A stretch of 64,000 bases of DNA, taken from Phoenix dactylifera (Eukaryota; Streptophyta; Magnoliopsida; Arecales; Arecaceae). Of this stretch, positions 12,601 through 23,684 are shown piece after piece. The position numbers were made by a program, and so were the translations under genes. Location: contig NC_052394.1 of NCBI RefSeq assembly GCF_009389715.1, forward strand, positions 20,090,899 to 20,154,898. The letters run 5' to 3'. The first letter of the stretch is position 1. Each line of letters begins with the position of its first letter. The notes beneath the pieces were generated by a model, which ran no database searches, was not told the DNA's origin, and was given only the letters and a program-made list of their open reading frames with translations.

Positions 12601-12720
12601 GAGTAGACTCCGGGATAACGTGGCAGACCCGTTCACTAAGGCAGCTGAGTCAGAAAAAAGACTGAAAGCCCACCTTGAGAAGATGGGCCTAAGATATATG
12701 ACCAATTGGCTTTTAGTGCA
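9699..12720 (+). pseudogene. Copia pol remnant: protease, integrase, RT, RNase H with frameshifts
   Basis: The order is that of Ty1/copia. Protease active site VIDSGSSAHL lies near 9708. The integrase zinc region includes VCESCLQGK near 10218. The integrase core around 10320-10560 shows a D in TFTDDYSRY and D in LRSDRGGEY. RT runs about 11240-12000 with CKWIYKRK and the catalytic LYVDDIL at 11770-11784. A decayed RNase H runs 12260-12400, and stop-rich sequence follows to the polypurine tract. Frames break near 10025, 10560, 10975, 11265, 11460, 11780 and 12050. Most breaks look like single-base indels, and the RNase H part is badly degraded. No functional polyprotein can be made from this copy. 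Confidence 0.88.
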
Positions 12721-12731
12721 AGTGGAGAGAT
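12720..12731 (+). other. Copia polypurine tract
   Basis: AAGTGGAGAGAT lies immediately upstream of the 3' LTR start (TGTTAAGATG at 12732), the expected place for plus-strand priming. Confidence 0.75.
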
Positions 12732-15073
12732 TGTTAAGATGTATGCCCTAGAAGCCAATTTGGCTGACACATTGTTAATTCTAGGGACATAATTTTGTAC
12801 TTGACTATTTATTATTGAATAAATAAAAGGCATCTTTTCATTCATATTGTTTATGTGTCTATGAATCGTCCAAGAAATTAATAAGATGATGATACATATT
12901 CTCAAGAGTTGAGAATTTAAGCCATGTATCATTGGTGATAATTTCTAAATGCTCCTGATCAATGGATCATCAACGAGGACGGTGATCGATCCGATCAGTG
13001 CACAGATCACTTTCCTTCTGGATGGACGAGACTTGAGTCCACAGTGTAGGGACACTGAAGTGATACTGCAGGTGCTTGTTAGAGAACAAGGGTACTGAGC
13101 GTGACCAAGACAAGAAGTCACTTGGATGTCTATCCACTCGTCAGTGACTTGCTTTGATGTTGCAGTAGTGTGACTGTCCTTTGACCTGCGGTGCTTCGGC
13201 TACTCACAGTGAGGTTTATTGTAGTTTGACTGCACACATACATGGTCTCTAGCCATATGGGGTCCATGCAGTGTAGATTGGCTGTAGTAAGTTCACTGTA
13301 GGAGTAGGGTATGCACCTATAAGGAATCTATCGACCTTGATAGAAGAGGAGTGGATCCTATGTGATTTGTTTAGACTGAGTTCTAAGACCTTGGCCAGGG
13401 CAGTTAAAGTGGAAAAAGAGTTTTCCACTATCGAACTCGAGTCGAATAAATCTTGACATATGACAGACGATGGGGTTTGACGAGTTGTCCATGACCTCCG
13501 TCCTGTAGGGATCCACGATAGTAGGATTGTATCACACGTTAACTGCACCTAGAGGTTCATCATTCCATTCTGCTGGGTAGCCACTACATGCTGCTAGGTG
13601 TCACTGGTGGGATGGTGGGACTCATAGGGATTATCTTGATGATCGATAAACCCTAATGAGTTGAGTTGGAATCGTTCCAACCCATTGAAAGGAGTTTTCA
13701 ATGATATTGAGATAGAGATCACAATATATCTCACTACCAGTCAGAATAGAATCTATGGGGTCACACACACTAGAAGTATTGACCGATCCGATGGTTGAAA
13801 TCGTGATTAGAAATCACAAGTAATCAATTTGATTGATAAGAAGTTGAAGAAGGAACAAAGGGAATTAATTAATTGGACTTTGAAACAAGAGTCCTACTTC
13901 GAGTAGGATACCTAGAGTCCTAATTGGATTAGGACTGGGAATCCTAGTTGGAGTAGGACTGGAATTCCTACTTGGAATAGGATTCCTACAATCCTAATGA
14001 GATTAGAAATTTTGAATTAAAATTGGATTCCTACTTGGAGTAGGATTCCTAGAAATCCTAATTGGATTAGGACTTCGGATTCAAATAGAGTCCTAATTGG
14101 ATTAGGACTAAAATTAAATACATCCTAATTGGATTAGGATTCCTTAAGTCTAAATTAATTATTAATCTAATGAATCAACATGACTCCTAATTGGATTAGG
14201 ATTGAAGAGTTCAATTAAGTCATGGTCCATTCAAGTCCTAATTGGATTAGGACTAGCATAGATTAAACCCAATTTGGCCAATCCTAATTAGATTAGGATT
14301 AAACCATGAAAGAGGGACCTAATCCTCTTTGGAAGAGGATTAGGCTAACCAAGTAAGAGGGGCATCAGCCCCTCTCCACTTGATTAGGTGCGACATGAAG
14401 AGAGAGGGGGGCCGGCGCCCCCTCTTGGAAAGTTGTCAAGGCTCCTAACTTGTAGGAGCCCTTCATCCTTATTAAAAGAGGACTAGGGCCGGCGCCCTAG
14501 ATGACCCTTTCTCCTCTTCATCACGTGGCCACCCCCTCTCCATCTCTCCTTGGTTCAGCCGCCATCAGCAAGGGGAAAAGAAGAGGAGGCGTCTCCCTCC
14601 TCTTGGTCTTCTTCCTTGGCTTCAGCGCGTGTGAAGAGAAGAAAGCTGCGAAGGGATTTGATCTTCTTCCTCTTCTTCATCCTTCTTCTTCCTCCTCTCA
14701 AGTGCAATCAAGAGTTGATTGAAAGAGAGGACATCAGCCATCAAAGCTATCTCTGCAAGGGAGCTAGCACCCCGGTGAGATAGAGAGCTTGGATCGGATC
14801 CTGCTTCGTGTGGATACCCGTAGAGGCCGGACGTTTGAACGGCTTCAAGCGAACCCTCTTCCAAAACCACGAATTCAGATTTGCGGTGATCATCTACCCG
14901 CGCAAGGTGAAGATTTGATCTTCCTAATAATTTTAAAAGTTTTAATTCCTACCTAATTACGAAAGGTCTCGAAACAACGTTCATGCGATGAACGTCGATC
15001 CCGCACATGCCCCCTTTCCGCTGCCATCTGATTTTTGTTTTGAAATATCAGCGGCATGGGCGGGTTCCCAACA
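12732..15073 (+). repeat. Copia 3' LTR (2342 bp)
   Basis: Aligned end to end with the 5' LTR and 31 bp longer from many small insertions. The hairpin array recurs at about 13890-14345. It ends GGGTTCCCAACA at 15073, followed by the CCCAG target duplication. The short ORFs near 14501-14870 are LTR translations, not genes. Confidence 0.92.
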
Positions 15074-15290
15074 CCCAGATCAGAGAGTGGTCTGTGCTCT
15101 CACCACCCGATCCTCGCCGAATCTACTCAATAATTGTAGCCGAATCGCCCTTTAAGATGATCGAGCTGGTCCGCAGCACCTGCCGCGTATGGTGAAGACC
15201 TGCCCAAGCAGCTCGCAACTCCGCTCCTAAAACTGATATGTCGAACAACCGGCAACCGCCCCCTACCACTACCCTGGATCAGATCTTTCG
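15074..15290 (-). mobile_element. LINE RNase H domain (proximal half), split by the copia insertion
   Basis: On the minus strand this reads AELRAAWAGLHHTRQVL, then the acidic motif ILKGDSATIIE followed by an in-frame stop, then leads into the target site. Continuing at 4959 on the same strand restores the rest of the LINE RNase H domain in the same frame. Upstream (plus-strand right) the similarity fades by about 15290. Confidence 0.75.
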
Positions 15291-17261
15291 TATAGCAAGG
15301 AATTGTATTGCATATATAGTCCTTTGGATCAGATCTGTCCTTATGCTCACTGTAGCAGGATAGAGTCTGATTCCAGATATAATTAGATCTAACTTAACAA
15401 GGTTGGATCAAGTTTGGCTACCAGAGTTCATACTAGAACATATATGATTTATGAACCACTTTTTTTGTAGTGAACAACTTAAACCTTGTGGCATATAGAA
15501 TAGGAAATAAGGTTAAAACAGAGCTTCTCATAAAAAATAAAGCAGGGCTTTGCAAAGGTTGGGTATGGCGGTTTGAGCACGTTAAAATGCAATGCAGAAA
15601 CAGATAAACAAAAGAAAATTCACTGGTAAATGATCCTCTGATTTATAGAACTTGAAGCCAGTACTCCTTAAAAAGATCCTTTGAGGGACAAATTCTGCTC
15701 CTTAACCTAAAAGAAGGATAAAGTACTCGCACAAGATGCCCAAGCTTCTACAAGGGAATCAAAATAGACTTTTAATTATTTGTTACTTGCCTTATTTATA
15801 GAGAGAGAATCTTCCCCCTTTGTTTTCTGTATGTATTTAGATGAAACAAGCTGCAGAATTCCTTCCTTTCAAAACACAATTACAGCAATAAAGTTAAGAA
15901 TAGAGTACTTTCCATAATTTTAACTAGCTTGGCCTAATTGCAAGCTTTTTTTTTACCTTTTTCCTTGCATGAGAGGAAGAGAAGGAAACCAATCCTTAAT
16001 TTCTGTCATCGGGGATGGGAACCTTGGTAGGAATTAAGGAGGGTTCTGGGCGGGTAGGTTTGATGCTAGCTTTGTTGCCTTGGCATTGGCTGATTATTAT
16101 CCAAATCCAAAATTTGACATAAAGTTAAAGATGGAGTGCTTTCAATAACCCTAACTAGGTCGGCCTAATTTCAAGCATAGAACAACTCACAAGTTTTTTT
16201 CTTTTCTTTTCGCTTCAGAGGAAGAGAAGGAGGCAAATCCTTGTAATTATCCAAATCCAGATTTGGGGATGCAACATCCAAGCAAAGAAGCATAACCATT
16301 AGTGCAAGCCTCAATTCGCAATCCTAGCACTGGTCCAGAAAGATAATTTAATTATTTGTATTTCATAAACACACATGTTCATGATTTGTACTTGGCGTGA
16401 GGTATGGGCAAGTATGTCTAGCCAAAATACAGTCGATATTTTTGTTTACGCACATTGCTAGTCATTTATTCAAAACTTTTCCATCATTTACTTGCAAATT
16501 AAAGAAGCCAATAAGCCTAAAGCTGATGGTATGTTCTCAAGGGATGCAAATTTTATCCTTGCAAGTGTTCTGTGTTAGACACATGAAATGGCTGATTTAG
16601 AGCATGATAGAAAATTAAAATGGCAGTGCACTTGCATCACCATCACCACAAGAATCATGCATGGGTAGCACCATGCTGCACAATTACCATATGAATTACT
16701 ATGTTGACATAAAAGATAACAAAATGTTTTCCTTACAGGAAGCACATCCAATATGAATGTATTTGCGGTCGTGGACTCCGAAATAAATGAGAGACAATCA
16801 AAAATTGGAACATACGAACTTATATACTTTATGACAAAAAAAACATCACATCATTAATCAACAATAAACAAATACTTTAGAGGTGATAGTTCCATGCACA
16901 TGAAATGTTATCTCAATTCACTAAAACTGGCTTGCCAACATCAGGATGCAGATATCTCCCATGCACCGCACCAATTTTTGAAGTTTCTCTAATCCCCTGT
17001 TGGCACATGATTAAGAGAACTCATAACATTTTAAAGGGGAAAAAATGAAAGAAAATAAATGCATACTACTCAGTAGAATTATTCAATCATATACTCATGG
17101 AGCTTGCTTGCAATAGTTGTCCACAGTAACAAAGAGACATTTAGACCTCAAACAAAATAATAGAATCTCCTAATCATTTGACTATATGCAGCATAGTTTT
17201 GTGCAGTATCATAATCCAAACATTTATGACCCCCTGAGGAAAAACTTCTGGAGATGCAAGT
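15291..17261. other. AT-rich spacer with one imperfect 230-bp-period duplication
   Basis: No gene is recognised. Segments at about 15885-15990 and 16115-16230 are related: both hold AAAGTTAA(G/A)AATAGAGT-like text, a TAACTAGCTTGGCCTAAT-like run, then GAGGAAGAGAAGGA. Downstream of the minus-strand LOR gene, this stretch would hold its 3' UTR or terminator, but I cannot mark a poly(A) signal with confidence. Confidence 0.5.
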
Positions 17262-20200
17262 CTATGTTAAGCAAGCACACCAATCAAATTTATTACCTCT
17301 GTCATCATTAACCTCGTCAAGAATCACGATGAGGGCTACAATGAAGGCATAGTCGATATTTGGATAGATGGTCACCCCAAACATGTCCTTTCCGAGCATT
17401 GCATTCTTAAGCGTGTGCTGACGTCTCATCTGTACCACCAATAATTATTAATTTAACAAATTATTTTAATATATAATTATTGGCAGTATCTTTATCTCAG
17501 CTCTTTATTAAGCCATAAATCATGGATTCATGATATATAGCTTGATATTGGGTAGAGACAAAGATATTACCAATAGTAAAACTGGGCACCATTAATTATT
17601 CTAAAAAAAAAACACAACATGAGAATTATCTAGAGTTCAGTTTGACATCAATTAAATGAAGTACTAATTAAGATATGAAGATATTATAGTGATCTGAAAA
17701 ATAATGTAACCAAAGCAAGAATAGAATTTTTTAAAGCATGGCGGAAAAGCCTTTCTTACTTGGGCTACGATTGTGTCAGACTCCCCAAGGTAAATGGTGC
17801 ATGCCCTCTCGCCATAGCTCCCTTTAACCTTGAAATCACAAGCTTTCTCACTGGTGTTAGCAGCCAAATACACACTGAGCTCGGTTTTGAATTGGATGAG
17901 TGAAGACTTCTTGGTGCTGAATAGCAGATCTTTTGAATCTGTGCTGTCTCCCCTGTACACTACCCATCTTCTGTGTGCAGTAAATACCTAAAAATTGATA
18001 GTGAGGATTAAGAAAGGTAACCTTTTTTTTTTGTTCTCTCTTTTTTCTTTGGAATACAAGGACTAGTACATGTTCCTTATGATAGTACAATTAGAAAAAC
18101 TAACATTACCTATTTGATTTTTTTTCTTTCTAAAAGGACATATAAAGTCCATATGAGTAAGCTCTTTAGGGAAATTCTCAGTCTACATAGTAACATTTCT
18201 ATCCTATTGTGCATGCCTTGCAGTCTACTTCACTGCCTAACTTTCTTCTCTATTTGAACTGCTCAGCTTCACGCAGCCTTATCGCAGCAGAGATGCCCCA
18301 TGAATGCTCCAGTAACAATATCTTTGCCTAAATCGTTGCGCAAGTTTTTCAGCAATGGTAGAATTATTTGTTCATTACCCTGACTTTATGGAAAACTTGT
18401 CTTGATAAAGTTGAAATCTTTAAATGGCTGGCTCTGAAGAACAAGTTTAGCATTGTGAAGTTTCTCAACAAAAAAGAGACGAAGTATTTAGTTCTCTCTT
18501 TTGCTAAGCACCTTCTGAAACCATTGATCTTATAATCCTCTACTGCCCTTGTGCAACTCAGATTTGGAGAATGATACTAGATGCTTGCGACCTTTACTCC
18601 TTTACCAGGAATATGACCATTAGGAATTAACTCTGGATGTGAATTTTGGAAGACTTCCTCATCTCAATCCTAAGCTTAATGCATGGGCCATCCTTGGTTC
18701 TTGCAATCCTGGACCATCTGGAGAGAGCGTAATATCAGGGTGTTTTTGGACAGATCTCTCCGTTCTAGAGCTGGCTCCTTATCTCCTTTTCTTTCTTAGA
18801 AGGAGATTACTCCATTGAAGCACAATCAAAGTCTTCTTGCTCTTACTAGCAGGTTAGATCGGTTGTTGTAACCGATTTCGCAATGAATCTTCTATTTTTC
18901 TGGGTGCCTTTTGGCGTCATTTCTAGCCTCACTGGCACCTTCTCCTTCATTTGCTTAATGAAGCAGGTGCAGCTGCTCTCTCCCTTTCTCTATTTTTTTT
19001 TTAAAAAAAAACTTCTTCATGGACGTAGGAGATCTTGTAAGCTAGTGCATCAAAGCTTTTTTTTTCTTTTCTTTTTTTAAAAGAAAAGTGCAGTTTCTCA
19101 TGGATTTAGCTACCTTATTTACAAGAATATGGTTGACTGCAAACAAGTTGACTAGCTGCTCAATCACTATCACGTCCAGTATTTTTACAAATAGTAGCAA
19201 ATTAGAAAATTGACGGACAACAATCATTCATTCCTATGCAGGGCCAGTCCAATTCTTAGGCAATTGAAGCGGTCGCCTAAGGTTCCGGCCCAAAGAAGGC
19301 CCGCAAGAAGGGCCTCAAAGATAAAATAGAAATGAAAAAGGCTCTCTTTAGTGAATTTGTCTTAGGCCGGTCCACTGCAGAGAAGGCTTCAAAGACAAAA
19401 CATAAAGAAACAAAGCTTCTCTTAGTGAGTTCGCCTTAGATCTCCAAATACATTAAGCCGCTTTTGTTCCTATGGGCCTCATTCATCAAGTATATATCTT
19501 GGTGCACCACTGCTGAAACAAGCAGTTATGACTGGTAGGGTTTATTGTCATGTGGTGCACGTAATGTAGAACAAAAAATTTTCTTTTGGTGGTTGTGATT
19601 GGTGGCATGCACAACCATGTGGTGCACCTAGGATAGATTTTTTTTTTTATAATTTTGGCGGCTTTTGAAGACCTTTATTATTTGTAACAAAAAAAGCCTT
19701 TATTGTTCTTTACATGGAAAAGATCAATTCCAAGATTTATATTCAGGCTGCTCCTAGGAACCCCCAACAGGGTCAAATAAGATATGTAATTACTAACGGG
19801 CTAAAATAAGATGTTTAATCAAAGATCATGCCCGTCATAATCTTCCTTATCTAAAAACCCTCTCTGTACTTTTTCAAGAATCCAAGATCAACTTCAATAG
19901 TGGTAGGCCAGATGGCAGAGCAAATAGTGGAGCGGCTTTTATTATTCATAATTTTATTTTCGATTTGGTGGAAGTTGGGAGTGTTTCCTTTACGCCACCA
20001 CAATTCCCCTATCCGAATTGAGAGGTGCAGGGTATCATCTGATGCGGGATTTGCACCCCGTCACCAGCACAGCCCGCACACCAGCCGAGCAGGGAAAGCG
20101 ACCGCGTCCTCACCGAGGTATTGTCCGCTTTGAGGATCGGGGATCGTGACCGCTCCCGGGGGTCCGCGCTTTGACGGCGCCCCGGGTGGAACCACCCATT

Positions 20201-21311
20201 CCACCCCTCACGGGTTTGTCCTTCAAAAGGCGCCTCGGTGAGAAGAGGTTATTGAGCCCCCCATTTAAGGCACGGACCTTTCCGCTGATTAGCCGATGTG
20301 GGACTAAATTCGGGGAACCCCCCGTAACACAGCCCCCCCAGCGGGAAGGTCCTGTGCCCGGGTCGGCTCCTTGCTGGATAGGCGGAGGGCCAGGCCCTCC
20401 TTCTAGCGCCATCTAATGCGGGATTTGCACCCCGTCACCAGCACAGCCCACACACCAGCCGAGCAGGGAAAGCGACCGCGTCCTCACCGAGGTATTGTCC
20501 GCTTTGGGGATCGGGGATCGTGACCGCTCCCGGGGGTCCGCGCTTTGACGGCGCCCCGGGTGGAACCACCCATTCCACCCCTCACGGGTTTGCCCTTCAA
20601 AAGGCGCCTCGGTGAGAAGAGGTTATTGAGCCTCCCATTTAAGGCACGGACCTTTTCGCTGATTAGCCGATGTGGGACTAAATTCGGGGAACCCCCCGTA
20701 ACATCATCTATGCCATCACCACCTCAATCAGGCTTGAAGGTGACTTCAAGATTGTCATTAGCTAGATAAATGGACTTGCCCTTCTGTAGCAGACTTGTGA
20801 AAGATTACTTAGGCGTTATCGGCCTTTTGAAGAAGTGTACGTATCCAAAAAAGCCAATAGTGTAACTATTTGGTTTGCTTTCCATGTTACTAATTACTTG
20901 GCAATGTCATTCATCCACCTCACTTAAAAAAAGAAAAACAAAAATCATGCATGCTAATTTGGTACCAATATTCTAACTTTAGGATATCTATATATGAAAA
21001 TGTCCATATTATTATTATATGAAAAGAAAAAGAAGTAAACAGACCTTTTGTTGCATGGAGAGGACGGGATTGCCGGCGTTGTCAAGGAGGACTCGCCGGT
21101 CCCGGAGGCTGAGCATTTTGCCCTTCACCTTGAACGCCACGGTGCCGTTCACATCCGTTACGGTGAAGTTGCCGTCCGTTATGTGGAGGGCCTTCTCTAC
21201 CACGGTGAAATCCACGGGGTACTGCAGGCAGAACTGCGGGCCCACCACCACCACGGGGCTGTTTAACTGCGCGTAGCTCGGTGCCGGCGGCCGGTAGCCC
21301 TGCGCGGCCAT
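17262..21311 (-). CDS. LURP-one-related protein (LOR15-like, tubby C-terminal-like fold), three exons
   Basis: Exon 1 is 21045-21311 (ATG at 21311, 89 codons), exon 2 is 17760-17987 (76 codons), exon 3 is 17262-17429 with stop TAG at 17262-17264. All joins are phase 0 with GT donors and AG acceptors, giving about 220 residues against about 217 for Arabidopsis LOR15. The LOR domain fills nearly the whole protein: VVVGPQFCLQYPVDFTV near 20-36, LHITDGNFTVTDVNG, RRVLLDNAGNPVLSMQQK at the exon 1 end, AHRRWVVYRGDSTDSKDLL, ACDFKVKGSYGERAC and GESDTIVAQ in exon 2, then FGVTIYPNIDYAFIVALIVILDE. The family adopts a tubby-like barrel and some members respond to pathogens; the molecular role is unknown. 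A GT site at about 17296 (AGAG/GTAATAAA) could splice off the last ten codons to an unseen short exon. Intron 1 (3.06 kb) holds a LINE remnant and a TRIM. Confidence 0.88.
18390..18880 (+). mobile_element. LINE ORF2 C-terminal remnant inside LOR intron 1
   Basis: On the plus strand, opposite to the host gene, 18390-18480 reads like the reverse-transcriptase zinc-binding region (KVEIFKWLALKNKFSIVKFL). 18711-18765 reads WTIWRERNIRVFLDRSL, a hallmark of the ORF2 C terminus of plant LINEs. Stops and frame changes are frequent. The probable 3' UTR runs on to about 19000. It is old and non-functional. Confidence 0.65.
19240..19480. repeat. Unclassified repeat with duplicated AGGC/GCCT-rich segments
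   Basis: Two related segments (about 19310-19375 and 19390-19445) share CTTCAAAGA(C/T)AAAA...CTCTCTTAGTGA-like text. They are preceded by GGCAATTGAAGCGGTCGCCTAAGG, a style common in plant transposon-derived repeats. No ends or target duplication could be defined. Confidence 0.35.
20040..20329 (-). repeat. TRIM LTR copy 1 (3' LTR in element orientation)
   Basis: 290 bp ending GGGGGGTTACGG-complement; the plus-strand ends are TGATGCGGG and CCGTAACA. It contains the GCCGATGTGGGAC motif found in many plant TRIM LTRs. Confidence 0.85.
20414..20703 (-). repeat. TRIM LTR copy 2 (5' LTR in element orientation)
   Basis: 290 bp, about 98% identical to copy 1, with all six differences transitions. Its plus-strand start is TAATGCGGG rather than TGATGCGGG, so the terminal dinucleotide is mutated. 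Confidence 0.85.
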
Positions 21312-23684
21312 GATTCTGACCTTAACGCGTTAACTTCGAACGGCGAGTTGAAGGCCGGAAAAGGGCGGAAAGAGAAGGCAAAGAGGAAAAGGTGGCAACT
21401 CGTTCCAAGCGCAAACTAACGCGTTTGAAGGAAACCGGTATGGACGTTGAGTGCAACACGTGTCACAGCTCTGTTTCTCGTGCATCGCAAATGGTGGAAT
21501 GGGAGCGATTCACGGGGCCATATAAAGTAGATGCACACCTGCAACGTATTGTGGTATTGCAAACTTTTTTGCAAACCAAGAGAGGTCTCCATAAATCCTA
21601 TTTCATGTGAGCTATGGGCTTGTGTCCCAGGAGGATGAGTTGAGTATAATCCTTTTGGACTCGGGCTTGTTTTGCATGAGCAAAGGGACCAAATCATGTT
21701 GTATTTGGATTAGTACAGGGTAAGAGTTCGATCGGACTCAAGTTGTGTTTTGTGTAAGCCACATAGGTTTGAAGAGGTTGGCTTGGTTCTTGGGGTTGAG
21801 ATGCCATTAAAATGGCTCATTTATTGATGAAGATGACCACTGGAAAAGGTACAATCGAATTATGAGAATTTTGGAGCAGCCGTCTCCATCCTTACGAGAA
21901 TTGTTTGGTTGGTAAGAATAATCTTTTAGAATATCTTTTTAAGAAAGCTAATACCTAAAAAATTACGTTTTTGCATATTTGGTTAATCATGAAAAAATAA
22001 CACATATCAAAGTGACTTATATTTGATCGAGCATCTATTTTTCTAAAATTTTTTTATAAAATATATGTTATGTGCTTAATAAAGAAAAATACTTTACTCC
22101 ATTCTACCTTAAATACTTTTAAAAAAAAAAATCTCAAATTTTCATCCGATAAAAATTATACTTTTTCATATCTCATATGAATTTTTTTTTCTATGAAATA
22201 TAAAAAAATCCTTCACTTTCTTTTTCTATTCTAAATCTCCTAGTTTTTCTTACCAGCTTAGACTAATCCCTTGCCCATTCATTATCTCAACAACAGGGGA
22301 ATAGACTAGGCTCAACTTTTTCTCGAAATACATGACTCTTTTCAAGCATATATAAATCAAATAATAAAGTATACCATAAAACTTTTTGAATCTTATTGAT
22401 TGCCCATCCGTACAATAATTATCCAACCTCCTTCCAAAAAAAAATTATCCATGCTCAAAAACTTAAAATGCACCACCTCACATGCAAACGTAGAATCAGG
22501 GGTTCAGAGGGGTTCGACTACCGGAGTATCAATTAATTCTTCTATGCAAGCAGGTCAGATTTAAACAAGTCGATGATCAACAAAGTTTCCCCGAATAGAC
22601 CCCAGACTACGTTTGCCATTGAGCTGATCTATTATATAGTTAGCTTTGTTTAATGCCCGTCGAATATGCCATGCACAGCTACGAATATTTATACAAGGCG
22701 TTGACTTCGCCGCACACAGAGTGAGGAGAAAGCACTAATTCATGTCAAGTCACCAGCTATGCCTTTGCCAACTCCAACTATAGATAACAATGTCTCCTAG
22801 AATCAACCAAGTTTCAGGTGACTATGTCTTGGCAATCTCAGTCCACATGGAGGTGCAATTCACGAAATATAGCAACACACTGCAGCTAATTCTCACTGCT
22901 CTTTTGGTGTCAATGTAGATATAGCATTTTATCATGGAGTTGTTTTCCATGTTCAGGTTCCCTCTAGTTTGCAGAGGAATTTCCTTTCAAATTTAATCAT
23001 CCTTCCCCATAACAATGCTGCATCCTGGGAAAAAATGGTCGATGTGTTTAGTATTTTCAAGTATGCTACGAAGGATATCCAACCTTGTACCAAAAAATAA
23101 TAATAATAAACGAAATCCTACCAATAAATATTCATTTTATTCAGCTGAAACCTAGCATGTTACACATTTGCTCTTAAAGCCATATCGCTAATAGGCTAAA
23201 ATAATAACTGAATATAACACACAGGCTCCGGAAAACATATTGAGTTTTGATTCAATACCAAAAGCTTTTTACCCAGTTATTTTATTGTTTGGTTGTGTAA
23301 TGGGTTTGAGGGCCACTAGTCCTTGGTTGGTTATATATCTTTATAGGCTGTGGGTTTCGGTATGAGTGTACCTCGTGGCCATTCTGGCAGTTCTAATATC
23401 AGAAAAAAAAAAAAAAGACATACACAAATAAAACAGTGTTTATTGAATCTCAAAAAAATGCATATTTTTATTGAAAACAAGTGGAACTTCTCTATGCAAG
23501 CATTTGTTTGGAAACACTAGCATCATCATTATTAAAAACTTGGGATACATAGCAGTACTCTTATCATAGAATATTCACTAATTGCATGTAAAGCTTTTTT
23601 GCCATCATTCATAGCCAAATATTGCCTAGTTTATTTCAAAATTTAACTAAATACTGATTTAAATTATTTAAATTGAAACTAGCC
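21312..23684. other. Spacer upstream of the LOR gene and downstream of RPC4
   Basis: It should contain the LOR promoter just above 21311 and the RPC4 3' UTR just below 23685. A foldback-like segment at about 21902-22260 has TGGTAAGAA-containing inverted ends (TTGGTTGGTAAGAATAA and its partner CTTACCAGC). A LINE-tail-like sequence ending in an A-run lies at about 23250-23415. No protein-coding gene was recognised. Confidence 0.45.

Larger units (their letters stand above)
4960..15073 (+). mobile_element. Ty1/copia LTR retrotransposon, full length but frameshifted (Angela/Tork-like)
   Basis: The element is bounded by long terminal repeats (4960-7270 and 12732-15073), each starting TGTTA and ending CCCAACA. 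A perfect 5-bp target duplication CCCAG flanks it (4955-4959 and 15074-15078). Internally come a primer site matching initiator tRNA-Met, a 1.5 kb leader, gag, then protease, integrase, reverse transcriptase and RNase H in copia order. Phrases such as YSYFITFTDDYSRYGYVYLM in integrase and LYVDDILLIGND in RT resemble the Angela/Tork group; that lineage call is from memory of the family and is tentative. Several frameshifts and stops make it non-autonomous. It inserted into an older LINE. Confidence 0.93.
20040..20703 (-). mobile_element. TRIM (terminal-repeat retrotransposon in miniature), 664 bp, in LOR intron 1
   Basis: Two 290-bp direct repeats (20040-20329 and 20414-20703) differ at 6 positions. 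They enclose an 84-bp internal region and are flanked by the perfect 5-bp target duplication TCATC (20035-20039 and 20704-20708). On the minus strand each LTR starts TGTTACGGGGGG; the right-hand (5') copy ends CGCATTA and is followed after two bases by a primer-site-like TGGCGCTAGAAGGAGGG (20411-20395). A G-rich polypurine-like tract (20345-20330) precedes the other LTR. There is no coding capacity. No 5S rRNA-like block was found, so it is not a Cassandra TRIM. The element lies in the same orientation as the LOR gene and is strongly GC-rich against its surroundings. Confidence 0.88.

Noticed and set aside
20040-20703. Cassandra-type TRIM
   Set aside because: No 5S rRNA-like sequence is present in the LTRs on either strand.
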